A stretch of DNA of 33,805 bases from an uncultured Pseudomonas sp. (GTDB lineage: Bacteria > Pseudomonadota > Gammaproteobacteria > Pseudomonadales > Pseudomonadaceae): positions 1-33,805 of the forward strand of contig NZ_CAMPHN010000035.1 of the NCBI RefSeq assembly GCF_946885885.1. The letters run 5' to 3'. The notes below the pieces were generated by a model. That model was not told where the DNA came from. It saw only the letters and a list, made by a program, of their open reading frames with translations, and made no database searches. The translations under genes were made by a program, and so were the position numbers. Below are positions 7,917 to 16,217 of this stretch, piece after piece; positions within the stretch are counted from its first letter, which is position 1, and the number at the start of each line of letters is the position of its first letter.

Positions 7917-9848
7917 CTAGCAGGCCGGGAGCAGCGGCGGCATCGGGCAATCCAGCATATCGGCCACGGCACGCATCAGTTCGGCCTCGGCGTCGGTCAC
8001 CTGGCCGTCATGTTCGATGCTGCAAGCCATCGCCTTGAGCAGCCGCGGTTTTTGCAGCGGCCACATCTGGTTGAGGCGGCCCAGGGCCTTGTCCAGCTCC
8101 TGCATCGGCGGCATGCCCTGGTCGGCGAACGCCAGGTGGTCGAAGGGCAATGCCGCGCGGGCGCGGGCGAAGGCTTGCGCCGCCTGGTCCGGCGCGGCGT
8201 GGCCGGCATGGGCCAGGGCGGACAGCAGCAGTGCGCTTTCCTCGGCCAGTTCCAGCAGGTGATACCTGCCGTTGAGCGGGCGCGGCCCCTCGATATTGCG
8301 CTGCAAGATACGCAGCAGCGTCCATTCCAGCAGCTCGATCTTGCGGTCGGCTTTGGCCAGCCCGATCAGGTTGCGCTGCAATATCGCCCAGTGCGTCTTG
8401 CTCAGTTGTTTCAGCGCGGGCATCGCCAGTTCCAGCAAAGGCAGACGCAACCCTTCGCCCAGTACGCTCAGCTCGCCATCCAGCGCATCGAGGGCGGCGG
8501 CGACATCGGCCTGCAACTGCGGGCGCAAGGCGTCGAGCTGGTGCATCCGCGTTGCGGGTTCACGGCCGAGCATCAAGCCATAAGCCAGCGCCTGGGCGCC
8601 GAGACAATCATGCGCGGCCTCGGTAAGCCGCGTGCCCAGGCGTTGCAAGGCGCTGCGCGCCTGCTGCAGATGCGCCGGCTGCGGCTCGCCGATGGCGTCG
8701 ATCGATTGATCGAGCGCCAGCGGACTGAACGCCGCGGCCACGCCCAGAGTGGCCATTTCCTTATCCCAACTGCTGGCGACATCGGCCTGCGCCGGCGGCT
8801 CTGTCGCCGACGTGGCAGCCGCCGGCTCGTTCAGCCTGACGCTGGGGAACTGCCCGTCCCAGCCCGGATCGACCCGCCGGATGCGCTCGGCCAACGGCGG
8901 ATGGGTGGCGAGCCAGCCGCCCAGGGCCGTGGCGATGCCTTGGCCGAAATACAGGTGGCTGAACTCCGCCGCGTTTCTGGCCTGCAACTGCGAGCCCAGC
9001 GGAAAACCACCGATCTTCTTCAGCGCCCCGCCGATGCTCTCGGGATTACGGGTGTACTGCACCGCCGAGGCATCGGCGAGAAATTCGCGCTGACGACTGA
9101 CCGCGGCTTTGATCAGGTTTCCGAAAAAGGTGCCGGCATAGCCCAGCACCAGCAGCGTGCCGCCAATCGCCAGGATCACCAGAGCCGAATTGTCCCGGCT
9201 CGAACGAGCGCTGCTGCGCATGCTCATACCGCGCAGCACGAAGCCGCCGATCAGTCCCAGCAGCAGGATGCCGTGCAACAGCGAAATCAGCCGCATATTG
9301 AGGCGCATATCGCCATGGAAGATATGGCTGAATTCATGGGCGATGACGCCCTGCAATTCTTCCCGCGAGAGCAATTCGATGGCCCCGCGGGTGACACCGA
9401 TCACCGCATCCTGGGGCGTCAGGCCGGCAGCGAAGGCATTGATGGCCAAGTCGTCGAGCACGTACACCGCCGGCACCGGCGTGCCGGCGGCGATGGCCAT
9501 TTCCTCGACCACGTTGAGCAGACGCCGTTCTTCGAAGGTCTGCGGCTCCAGGTTGATCAAGCGTCCGCCGAGACGCTGCGCCACCACCTTGCCGCCGCGG
9601 CTCATCTGCACGCTTTTATACAGACTGCCGAGCGAGACCACGGCAACGACCGCCAAGGCCACGCCGCCGACCAGCGCCCAGTCGATCCCGACAGCGCTGG
9701 AATAGCCGTGGTAAACGTTCGACATGCGCAGTGCCAGGCCGATGGCCAGGCTGATCAAGGTGATCAGGCTGAGTACCGCCAGCGTCATCAGCAGCAGCAA
9801 AAGGCCGCTCTGGCGCTTGGCGCGATCCTGTTGCTCGAAGAAATTCAT
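7917..9848 (-). CDS. M48-family membrane zinc metalloprotease with long C-terminal part
   Basis: A 643-aa HtpX/Ste24-like protease. Two membrane helices lie at about 15-40 and 56-76. The zinc motif HEFSH is at 171-175, and the third ligand is probably the glutamate of REFLADASAV (about 255). Two more hydrophobic segments lie between. HtpX is about 290 residues; here roughly 330 extra C-terminal residues follow, alanine- and leucine-rich and mostly helical by look. This long form is usually found next to LemA, as here (38 bp upstream, same strand). It probably works in envelope protein quality control; the substrate is unknown. Confidence 0.85.
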   Translation of the reverse strand: MNFFEQQDRAKRQSGLLLLLMTLAVLSLITLISLAIGLALRMSNVYHGYSSAVGIDWALVGGVALAVVAVVSLGSLYKSVQMSRGGKVVAQRLGGRLINLEPQTFEERRLLNVVEEMAIAAGTPVPAVYVLDDLAINAFAAGLTPQDAVIGVTRGAIELLSREELQGVIAHEFSHIFHGDMRLNMRLISLLHGILLLGLIGGFVLRGMSMRSSARSSRDNSALVILAIGGTLLVLGYAGTFFGNLIKAAVSRQREFLADASAVQYTRNPESIGGALKKIGGFPLGSQLQARNAAEFSHLYFGQGIATALGGWLATHPPLAERIRRVDPGWDGQFPSVRLNEPAAATSATEPPAQADVASSWDKEMATLGVAAAFSPLALDQSIDAIGEPQPAHLQQARSALQRLGTRLTEAAHDCLGAQALAYGLMLGREPATRMHQLDALRPQLQADVAAALDALDGELSVLGEGLRLPLLELAMPALKQLSKTHWAILQRNLIGLAKADRKIELLEWTLLRILQRNIEGPRPLNGRYHLLELAEESALLLSALAHAGHAAPDQAAQAFARARAALPFDHLAFADQGMPPMQELDKALGRLNQMWPLQKPRLLKAMACSIEHDGQVTDAEAELMRAVADMLDCPMPPLLPAC

Positions 9849-9886
9849 CGCGCGATCCGTGGGCAGGCGACTGAGGACGACGCCGT

Positions 9887-10483
9887 TTAGAACGACACCT
9901 TGGGCGCTTCCTGAATCGCCGCGCTATCGGCGAATTCGAGCAGGCTGGCGTCTTGCCCGTGGCCGAAGGTGGCGGCCAGGAGCACCGGCGGGAAGCCCTG
10001 TTTATAAGTGTTGTAGGTCATCACCGCATCGTTGTAGGCCTGACGGGCGAACGCGACTTTGTTTTCCGTGGTGCTCAATTCTTCGCTGAGTTGCTGCATG
10101 TTCTGCGACGCCTTGAGGTCCGGGTAAGCCTCCATGACCACATTGAGGCGCCCCATGGCCCCGTTCAGCAAACCCTCCGCACCGGCCAACTGCGCCATGC
10201 CCTGCGGGTTGCCCGGTTGCGCCGCGGCGGCCTTGAGGCCGGCAACCGCACTGTTACGCGCGGCGATCACCGCCTCCAGGGTTTCGCGCTCATGGGCCAG
10301 ATAGCCCTTGGCGGTTTCCACCAGATTGGGGATCAGGTCGTAACGGCGCTTGAGCTGCACTTCGATCTGCGCGAAGGCGTTCTGGAAACGGTTACGCAAC
10401 TTCACCAACTGGTTGTAGATGGCGATCACGTAGAAAATCAATGCGGCCAGGACGGCCAGAATAATCAGGGTGGAGACAGCCAT
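9887..10483 (-). CDS. lemA: LemA family membrane protein
   Basis: A 198-aa LemA-family protein. An N-terminal membrane helix (about residues 5-24) is followed by the family signature NRFQNAFAQIEVQLKRRYDLIPNLVETAKGY and long helices including EAYPDLKASQNMQQL and VAFARQAYND. LemA proteins form a four-helix bundle outside the membrane; their role is still unclear, but they are repeatedly coupled with M48 proteases, as here. The ATG has an AAGGA site. The gene is the last clear core gene before the accessory region on the right. Confidence 0.88.
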   Translation of the reverse strand: MAVSTLIILAVLAALIFYVIAIYNQLVKLRNRFQNAFAQIEVQLKRRYDLIPNLVETAKGYLAHERETLEAVIAARNSAVAGLKAAAAQPGNPQGMAQLAGAEGLLNGAMGRLNVVMEAYPDLKASQNMQQLSEELSTTENKVAFARQAYNDAVMTYNTYKQGFPPVLLAATFGHGQDASLLEFADSAAIQEAPKVSF

Positions 10484-10665
10484 GGTGAAGTCCTTGTCTG
10501 GATACGGAGAGAAACCGATGGTAACGGAAAAACGCCGGAGATGAGGAACGCCGTGGGGATTGGCGGCAGCCGAAAGCTTTGCGTTTATAACGCTTCGTGC
10601 CCGGATTCAGGCATTGATGAGGTTTAGCGAAAGGGAGAAGCGGAAACGCTATTATGCACCACAAG

Positions 10666-10690
10666 CACATGACAGCCTGGCTGTCATGTG
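10666..10690. promoter_or_regulatory. Perfect 10-bp inverted repeat before the coiled-coil gene
   Basis: CACATGACAG and CTGTCATGTG flank a 5-nt CCTGG spacer. The site ends 13 bp before the ATG at 10704. There is no following T-tract, so an operator or a leader hairpin that masks the start region is more likely than a terminator. The next gene has a C-terminal domain that looks like a winged helix, so autoregulation is possible. Confidence 0.4.
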
Positions 10691-10703
10691 TTCTCTTCTC
10701 CCG

Positions 10704-11213
10704 ATGGCCAACCATCACCCCAGAGTCGCCAAACTGGCGAAAGACCTCGCGTACCGAAAAGGCGAGATTCAAACACTCAACGCAAGAGAAAAGGCACTGG
10801 TCGCGGAGCTTGCCGAAACCAGAGCTCAGAAGCAATTTGCCGAAAAGGCTGTGCTTGAGCTTTCAAGAAAGATCCAGGACTTTCATCTCAACCCGGATGA
10901 CGTACGGACAATCCGGGCCACTCCCCGTTTAGACGGTGTTCGGCATGGGGTCTTCAGGAAAGAGTTGGCTCAGCTCCTACAGCAGACTGGCGAACCGCTT
11001 GGCACTGCCGAGATATTGGAGTTGCTACAAGGGGAAAATCAGGCTGGCTTCAAACTGCCAACCAAGCGTCGTGACGCCATGCACAGGATCGCCCGTGATT
11101 TGAGGGTGCTTAGAGATCGTGGCTGGGTGATTCGTGCTGATGGTGGCAGCGCAGGTGCTAAGGCGACTTGGCTATGGGTCGGCGAAAAGCCTACAAGCCA
11201 GGAATCGTCCTGA
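10704..11213 (+). CDS. Hypothetical protein: coiled coil plus winged-helix-like domain
   Basis: I do not recognise this 169-aa protein. Residues about 5-60 are a charged heptad-like helix rich in Lys, Glu, Ala and Leu (KLAKDLAYRKGEIQTL and on). Residues about 80-160 look like a winged helix: HGVFRKELAQLLQQ, PLGTAEILELLQG, IARDLRVLRDRGWVIRAD, then KATWLWVG. It may be a DNA-binding regulator. The start at ATG 10704 is the first after the palindrome; the frame is open farther up. Its last 23 bp overlap the 3' end of the convergent transposase gene, which suggests it could belong to the IS as a passenger gene or that the IS has lost its original end. Confidence 0.6.
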   Translation: MANHHPRVAKLAKDLAYRKGEIQTLNAREKALVAELAETRAQKQFAEKAVLELSRKIQDFHLNPDDVRTIRATPRLDGVRHGVFRKELAQLLQQTGEPLGTAEILELLQGENQAGFKLPTKRRDAMHRIARDLRVLRDRGWVIRADGGSAGAKATWLWVGEKPTSQESS

Positions 11214-12267
11214 GTTCCCCTTCACGTTTGTTGCCCCGGACATAGTTTCGCCAATCCTTGGAGTGCGGGGTGTTGGTCACCTTGTAAAATAGGTCGGTAA
11301 CCTGACCGAGCAAGTCTGTTCGGCGCATGTCCTCTCGCCAGTTCATCTCGCAGCTGTAGTCCAGCATATAGCGCGGCGTAATCCGGTGGAAAACGCCAAT
11401 GAACGCCCGCCGCAATCGCGAGAAATAGCTCTCGGCCTGGTTCTGGTTCACACCCGCATCGGTTGAAAATTCGCGTGAGTGATTGACGGTTTCGTGGCTG
11501 AAGCCGATGTACTGGAGCTTCCGGTACGCGGGCAGTTCGTCTGTGTAGATTTTGCTGCCCTTCTTCACGTATTTCTCAATGAGTGGGACAACCTGGCTAT
11601 CCTCGGCCTTGCAGATAGCAGTGATCGTACGGATAGCCCCTGGACGACCGCCTTGTTCGAGGGGGCAGGTATCACACTCCCTAAAGACGATGATGATGCG
11701 CCTGTTCTCGTGGAAAGGATTTTCCGCAGGGCCCACCTTATCCCGATGCTGGTACTTCTTAGCCAGCTTCGGTAGCTCCTTTTCCGCCACCTTTCTAGGC
11801 TTACGCTTTTTGCCGGAAAAGTGACCACCATCAATCTCCACATGCCCGGATAGGGGCTTGACCTCGGTGCTCAACATGATGGCTTCGCGGATCTTGTGCA
11901 TCAGTAGGTAGGCCGTGCGGTACTGCACCCCTAGGTAGCGCCGCAGCGCTAGTGCGGAAAGCCCTTTCTGATTGATGGCGAAGTAAAACAGGGCCTTGAG
12001 CAGGGTGAGATACTTGAGTTTGTGCCCATGAAAGGCGGTTCCACTGGTCACCGAGAACGTGCTGAAGCAGTGCTTGCAGCTCCATTGCAGGCGCGAGCTG
12101 CGGAAATAATGCTTGTCGTGAGCGCCGCAGTCAGGGCACACCTGCTGGCTTTCAGATTGCCAACGCATCCCGGCCAGGAAGGCATGCGCCTGCGCCTCGG
12201 AGAGACCATCAAGGTCGCTCATCGAGGTCGTCAGAGCCTCCTTCTTAAGCCAGAAATACGCCGCCAC
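11191..12267 (-). CDS. IS1595-family transposase
   Basis: A 358-aa transposase. The N-terminal zinc ribbon has CPDC (Cys44, Cys47) and CKHC (Cys64, Cys67), followed by a helix-turn-helix-like region (GLSALALRRYLGVQYRTAYLLMHKIR). The ISXO2-like catalytic domain shows HVEIDGGHF (Asp146), KIYTDELPAY (Asp242) and NQNQAESYFSRLRRAF (Asn273/Glu278). It starts at a GTG (12267). A degenerate copy elsewhere encodes the same first residues with mostly silent changes and has ATG there, which supports this start. A LexA-like box lies 11 bp upstream of the start codon. Confidence 0.88.
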   Translation of the reverse strand: MAAYFWLKKEALTTSMSDLDGLSEAQAHAFLAGMRWQSESQQVCPDCGAHDKHYFRSSRLQWSCKHCFSTFSVTSGTAFHGHKLKYLTLLKALFYFAINQKGLSALALRRYLGVQYRTAYLLMHKIREAIMLSTEVKPLSGHVEIDGGHFSGKKRKPRKVAEKELPKLAKKYQHRDKVGPAENPFHENRRIIIVFRECDTCPLEQGGRPGAIRTITAICKAEDSQVVPLIEKYVKKGSKIYTDELPAYRKLQYIGFSHETVNHSREFSTDAGVNQNQAESYFSRLRRAFIGVFHRITPRYMLDYSCEMNWREDMRRTDLLGQVTDLFYKVTNTPHSKDWRNYVRGNKREGELRTIPGL

Positions 12268-12277
12268 TCAGTCACCA

Positions 12278-12293
12278 CTGTATGCATAGACAG
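12278..12293 (-). promoter_or_regulatory. LexA (SOS) box upstream of the transposase
   Basis: CTGTATGCATAGACAG fits the gammaproteobacterial SOS box CTGT-N8-ACAG. It ends 11 bp from the GTG start of the transposase, a repressing position. The truncated copy has a box at the same distance (17645-17660) with a better palindrome. Conservation in two diverged copies makes function likely. Confidence 0.55.
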
Positions 12294-12413
12294 TGGCTAG
12301 TCTACCGCTAAAAAGAGAATGCGCAAGGCCAAGCGGAAGGCTCTACGGCGAGCGTTTCACGGTATTCTTGTGCTACAAAAATTCAGAGTAATGACCATGA
12401 GGAGAGAGTTAGC

Positions 12414-13169
12414 TCACTGCTCATTGGTGTTTTTAGCATCAGGCTTGTTGCTCTCGTGAGCGACCCATTTCTGTACGGCGTTGAACACATGAGCCTTAGC
12501 CTGATCGAATGTCATCCGAACCTGTGATCCAGTTCCTTTGGTGACGGCATGCCTTGCCTTATGCCCGATTGCTTCTGGGTTGTTGGCCACCGACGTCACT
12601 TTATCGAGCGTCTTCTTCAGTCCCCATTCTTTGATGGGTGCTCCGCTGGCAAGGATAATCTCGACGATCTTGTAGAGAGTTGACCAGTCCTCATTCTCCA
12701 TTTTTGAGACAAGCCTCAACACCTGACGAACACGCGAATTCTGGGTTGCAGCGCCGGTCAGTGGCTTCGGCTGTGCCGGGGGCTCTGGTATTAGGTTTCC
12801 GTCCTTGTCGTAGCATTCGAAAGATGCGGAGACGGAGATGCTTATCGAGCAGGCACCTTCCATAAAAACATACTGCGTTGACTTCCCATCTGACTCATTA
12901 CGGCGCAGACCTGATGGGGAGAAAAACCCGTTGATACCCTCAAGTCGTAACGCACCATTAAGACATTCCAGCAGTTCTTCCGCTTCCCGCTGAACCAGCC
13001 CAGGTGAGTGCTCCCGGTCAAAACCTTCGATAGGCAGGCTTGTAATGCCATCTTTTTCGACAAGGGGGAGTTCAATCCGCTGTTGCAAATGCTGGAGCTC
13101 CATTTCAGAACCATTCCAGCTCACTTTCATTTCCCACGCGGTCGAAGGTAGCTGTTCGCTCATGCTCAT
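12414..13169 (-). CDS. Hypothetical protein, 251 aa
   Basis: Not recognised. The N-terminal half (about 1-125) is rich in beta-type segments and acidic residues (SWNGSEMELQHLQQRIELPLVEK, then FMEGACSISISVSASFECYDKDG). A proline-rich linker, EPPAQPKPL, follows, then a helical, basic C-terminal half (KMENEDWSTLYKIVEIIL, TFDQAKAHVFNAVQKWVAHE). No signal peptide or clear membrane segment is visible. The start may be 13169 or the ATG at 13163; an AGGG site lies upstream. It is 47 bp downstream of another unknown gene on the same strand, probably one operon. Confidence 0.65.
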   Translation of the reverse strand: MSMSEQLPSTAWEMKVSWNGSEMELQHLQQRIELPLVEKDGITSLPIEGFDREHSPGLVQREAEELLECLNGALRLEGINGFFSPSGLRRNESDGKSTQYVFMEGACSISISVSASFECYDKDGNLIPEPPAQPKPLTGAATQNSRVRQVLRLVSKMENEDWSTLYKIVEIILASGAPIKEWGLKKTLDKVTSVANNPEAIGHKARHAVTKGTGSQVRMTFDQAKAHVFNAVQKWVAHESNKPDAKNTNEQ

Positions 13170-13216
13170 TTTCTAGCCCTGAAGTATTCGCTAATCCTGC
13201 GAAGCTGCTGCCATGG

Positions 13217-13885
13217 TTACTCGACCATGATGGGGCCAAACATCCCGGTGTTGATCAGGGCCTCCCAGATCTTCTTCATTTTCTGGCCAGTGTCTTGATT
13301 CACGAACAGCGACGAGCGACTGCCGTTCGGTTTACCCAAGAAATAGCCGCGCATGGTCTCCCATGTCTCGCCCACTTCCGCCACCTTCCAGAACTGAAGC
13401 TCCCGCTCAAGCAGCAACGGCATCGCCAGCGATATCGGAATCATATTGTTGGGCAGATCTCGCCCCCAGTCACACCTGACCAAAATGGCTGTAGTGTCGG
13501 GGTGGTAGAACTTCACATCGAGTCGTTCGGCTGAGATGTGGGCGACACCGGTTCGAGGAAGTTTCTTGACGGAGTCGATCACTGCCTGACCGTCGTTATA
13601 GGGGCAGGTGATGAATCCGTGGGCGAAGAACTTCGTATGGTCTAGCCCTTCGTAGCCGCATTCACGGCTCGGCCTTGTGACCGGGAAACGATTGCGGTTG
13701 TTGCTGACCAGAGGGTGCCAAGTAGGGTAGGCATCCACCACCGGCCCAAGCTCATGGGTAAGATCCCAAAGCGTCTCCTTGGCGTGTCTTCTCTCTATGT
13801 CATTCGCGTACATGGACGGAGGCACCAGGTAGCGCTCGGCTTCCTCGTAATTGCGTTCTGCTGATTCGTCCGCTCGGAATGCCAT
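13217..13885 (-). CDS. Hypothetical protein, 222 aa
   Basis: Not recognised. A soluble-looking protein with aromatic and charged stretches: RNYEEAERYLVPPSMYANDIERRHAKETLWDLTHELG, then HPDTTAILVRCDWGRDLPNNMIPISLAMPLLLERELQFW, ending MKKIWEALINTGMFGPIMVE. No membrane segments or catalytic motif are evident. The ATG at 13885 has a GGGGTGA site. It is transcribed before the 251-aa gene in the same direction and faces the cysteine-protease-like gene across a 176-bp gap, which likely holds both promoters. Confidence 0.65.
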   Translation of the reverse strand: MAFRADESAERNYEEAERYLVPPSMYANDIERRHAKETLWDLTHELGPVVDAYPTWHPLVSNNRNRFPVTRPSRECGYEGLDHTKFFAHGFITCPYNDGQAVIDSVKKLPRTGVAHISAERLDVKFYHPDTTAILVRCDWGRDLPNNMIPISLAMPLLLERELQFWKVAEVGETWETMRGYFLGKPNGSRSSLFVNQDTGQKMKKIWEALINTGMFGPIMVE

Positions 13886-14061
13886 TGCTCACCCCATTGC
13901 TCTTGGTTGGTTGAAAACATGATTCTACAAGCTCGCGCACAAAGCAATGACTTTATGCGCTAAGTGTTGATTTCATGATTGGAGTGAGTTGAAATGGCGC
14001 TGCGAGGGGCGTCGGCAGACCCCTTCTATGTCCCTGTACGCCAACTCACCAAGGAAGAGCC

Positions 14062-14634
14062 ATGACCGCTACGCTGTTTCGCGACATCATCATTCGCGAC
14101 CGAGGCCAAGAGGCCTACGCGGACTACGCAAGCTATCAGGCGAATGACCTGAAGCTGATTGCTGAAACGGCAACGCGAACCCTCGCCTCCATTCCGCGTG
14201 CAGCTGGTCACTGCGTGATGATCAGTGCCGGCTTCGTTGCAGCTCTGCGGGCCAGTGATGTTCCTGCCGTCGTCATCCTGGGTGACCTCTTGATCGACGG
14301 AAAGCACGTTTTCCGCTGCTACGACAATCTGCCCCGCCCAACGCATGATGATGAGATCGTCGACGCAACCTGGGATGGGCACGCCTGGGTGATGATCGGA
14401 GACAGCATCTGCGATCTGTCGATCTTCCGGACTGCCTACGAGCTCGCGCAGCCGAATCGGCTCAGCGACTACATCCTGAGGTACTTCGGTGCCGGAAAAG
14501 GTGCTTTCATGTGCTACCCCCACCAGCTACCTCCTGGGATGGAATTTGTTCCCAAATTCGCCCTCACGGATGACCAGATTTATGGGCTTCTGGAGGGGTT
14601 GTCATACCAGGCGCGTGCACTACAGCAGCAATAG
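14062..14634 (+). CDS. Transglutaminase/papain-like fold protein, 190 aa
   Basis: A 190-aa protein with a possible Cys-His-Asp catalytic set: Cys51 in GHCVMISAGF, His107 in WDGHAWVMIGD, and Asp114 or Asp118 in GDSICDL. The order, with a helix after the Cys and a strand carrying GHAWV, is that of transglutaminase or papain-like enzymes. No signal peptide is visible, so it should act in the cytoplasm. The start at ATG 14062 has a weak GGAAGAG site. A small two-TM protein follows 24 bp later, probably in the same transcript. Family assignment is by motif only, and the substrate is unknown. Confidence 0.65.
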   Translation: MTATLFRDIIIRDRGQEAYADYASYQANDLKLIAETATRTLASIPRAAGHCVMISAGFVAALRASDVPAVVILGDLLIDGKHVFRCYDNLPRPTHDDEIVDATWDGHAWVMIGDSICDLSIFRTAYELAQPNRLSDYILRYFGAGKGAFMCYPHQLPPGMEFVPKFALTDDQIYGLLEGLSYQARALQQQ

Positions 14635-14658
14635 AGACTGCCCACCTAGGAGGGTGCT

Positions 14659-14934
14659 GTGAAGGACTACTTCACCGAAATTTTGTATGTGATCGCGCTT
14701 TCGAAGCGAACCCAGGTGGCCCTCATTCTGGGTGTCGTTTTCTTTGTGGGCATCAGCTTGGTGGGCGAGTTCTATGTGTCCCGGCTTCACTTCTCTGGCC
14801 CGCTCGCTGGGCTGGAGCAAGCCGTCATTCCGAAGTTGATGAAGCGGTACGACAAGGTCGCGCTGATCGCGCTGATTTCGTTCTGGGCCCTTGCGTTCAA
14901 GTTCTACCATCGCGACAAGCGCCGCTTTTTTTAG
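14659..14934 (+). CDS. Small two-helix membrane protein, GTG start
   Basis: A 91-aa protein with hydrophobic helices at about 19-37 (VALILGVVFFVGISLVG) and 66-81 (KVALIALISFWALAFKF), ending in a basic tail (KFYHRDKRRFF). The start is GTG, and the AGGAGGG site 4 bases upstream is nearly perfect, so translation should be strong. It probably pairs with the Cys-protease-like gene before it. A holin- or effector-like role is conceivable but not shown. Confidence 0.7.
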   Translation: MKDYFTEILYVIALSKRTQVALILGVVFFVGISLVGEFYVSRLHFSGPLAGLEQAVIPKLMKRYDKVALIALISFWALAFKFYHRDKRRFF

Positions 14935-15429
14935 CTATGAGCGCCCTAGTGTGCTGAAGCTCTGCCCCTTTATTGCACCAAGTGCTAAAAGATATCCTCT
15001 ATGAAACCGTGGGGTCGCTGCACGGCGGCCCTCATGGCGGGGGAGTTACGAAACTAGGGGCGATTCACCCGAGCGTTAATTTTTTGCAAAAAATGCAGCA
15101 GTGCTTCAGCGTCGGCGTTTGGAATTTCAAGCTTGATTGAACACATATCTACCCCTCAATGCCAAACACGCCACCAACCACAAGCAGGAACAGTAACTGC
15201 TTGAACTAGCCCTCTACTGCTCATTCCCACCGTAGCATGTGGTGGAGTAGTTTAATCAAGTTTCTTGTACTGACTGCTCATCCATTTGAGTAACGACTGT
15301 TGAAGATCAGAAACTCCGATACCAGTGGCATCGAAGTTTCAGAGGTTTAGCCACGAACTCAAACACCTAGACGAACAGCAATACGGAAATTTGGTGTCAA
15401 TTTGGCAAGTGGATAGCTTCTGCGGCTAA
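14935..15429. other. Gap with a 30-codon ORF and nothing else clear
   Basis: This stretch of about 500 bp has no long reading frame. The only coding candidate is the 30-aa ORF on the minus strand at 15054-15146, listed separately. I saw no RNA gene or terminator with a T-tract. The sequence is AT-richer than the flanks. Confidence 0.4.
15054..15146 (-). CDS. Possible 30-aa small protein
   Basis: A short ORF reads MCSIKLEIPNADAEALL followed by HFLQKINARVNRP. It has a strong GAGGGG site five bases before the ATG and an amphipathic helix in its second half. It is too short to assign to a family. The ribosome site is better than that of most neighbours, which is the main reason to list it. Confidence 0.4.
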   Translation of the reverse strand: MCSIKLEIPNADAEALLHFLQKINARVNRP

Positions 15430-15924
15430 CTAGAAGCCAAGGTCACGTATAAGTTTTTCAGCGTTCTTTGGTCGTAGGTAACGGGCGCCTATGCGTGTTT
15501 TGAAAGTGAAAAACGCCATTATTAGGAACGCCACTAGGGCGAAAGGGGTAAGGCCAGCGGACTCAAGTACGTTGTCTAGTATTAGGATTAATAGAAAAAA
15601 TGCCGCAATAAATAGCATTATTCCGTGTGTCTGGATATGGTGGCGCCAAACTCGCTTAGCATCGTCAAGTGAAAATATTGACCTTCCATTTGACTTCATT
15701 GCAAGCAGTGTATTTCTTTTGCCGTGACAGTGAAAATAAAACTCACCTTTCACGCCGGGATGAAAAAAGGCGCCAACGACTGATGGTACAGTTACGGACT
15801 TTAATTGTTCAATTTTCCCGTCGTCGTGAATCATTGTGACATGCACATATTCATTACCCATGTAGTTCGTAATGTAGGCCCCTGTAGATTGAATCTGCCC
15901 TTTAATTACTCGCCCATTCTTCAT
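15430..15924 (-). CDS. Hypothetical membrane protein, 164 aa
   Basis: Not recognised. The N-terminal 90 residues are soluble and look beta-rich (RVIKGQIQSTGAYITNYMG, VHVTMIHDDGKIEQL). Two membrane helices follow at about 101-117 (GIMLFIAAFFLLILIL) and 126-142 (FALVAFLIMAFFTF), then a basic tail (RYLRPKNAEKLIRDLGF). The ATG at 15924 has an excellent AAGGAG site. The gene stands alone between a non-coding gap and the XRE regulator region. Confidence 0.65.
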   Translation of the reverse strand: MKNGRVIKGQIQSTGAYITNYMGNEYVHVTMIHDDGKIEQLKSVTVPSVVGAFFHPGVKGEFYFHCHGKRNTLLAMKSNGRSIFSLDDAKRVWRHHIQTHGIMLFIAAFFLLILILDNVLESAGLTPFALVAFLIMAFFTFKTRIGARYLRPKNAEKLIRDLGF

Positions 15925-16141
15925 TTCGGCTCCTTAGCCTTTTAATTCATAACTTTCCAGTTAACGAAAGTCGCCACATATCTCAATGGATGCTTTCAAT
16001 CTGACATGCCAGCGAGAAAATTGACCTGGTTTAGCAAGGCTCTGTGCAACCAAAACTGGAGGTAACGACCGAAGCAGCGTGCCTTCGTGGTTAATCTTCA
16101 GGCGAGGCAGGTAGATCCCTTGCAGTGGCTAGATTACAGTC

Positions 16142-16164
16142 AATACTACCGATACGGTAGTATT
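16142..16164. promoter_or_regulatory. Perfect palindromic operator upstream of the XRE gene
   Basis: Arms AATACTACCG and CGGTAGTATT are separated by ATA. The site lies 53 bp before the ATG of the XRE-family regulator, the usual place for an autoregulatory operator. Two 10-bp arms with no mismatch are unlikely by chance. Confidence 0.6.
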
Positions 16165-16217
16165 TGAGATGCGTTAACACCGGACGATCTCGTTCTTTGC
16201 CGACACCAAAGAACGTC

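Larger units (their letters stand above)
11191..12390 (-). mobile_element. IS1595-family insertion sequence, ends not fixed
   Basis: The element holds one intact transposase gene (11191-12267). Its upstream end is estimated at about 12390, because a second, truncated copy (17558-17760) stays similar up to the shared segment with ACAAAAA and TCAGAG. The downstream end could not be placed: I found no matching inverted repeat between 10500 and 11190. The adjoining gene 10704-11213 may be inside the element. Confidence 0.6.
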
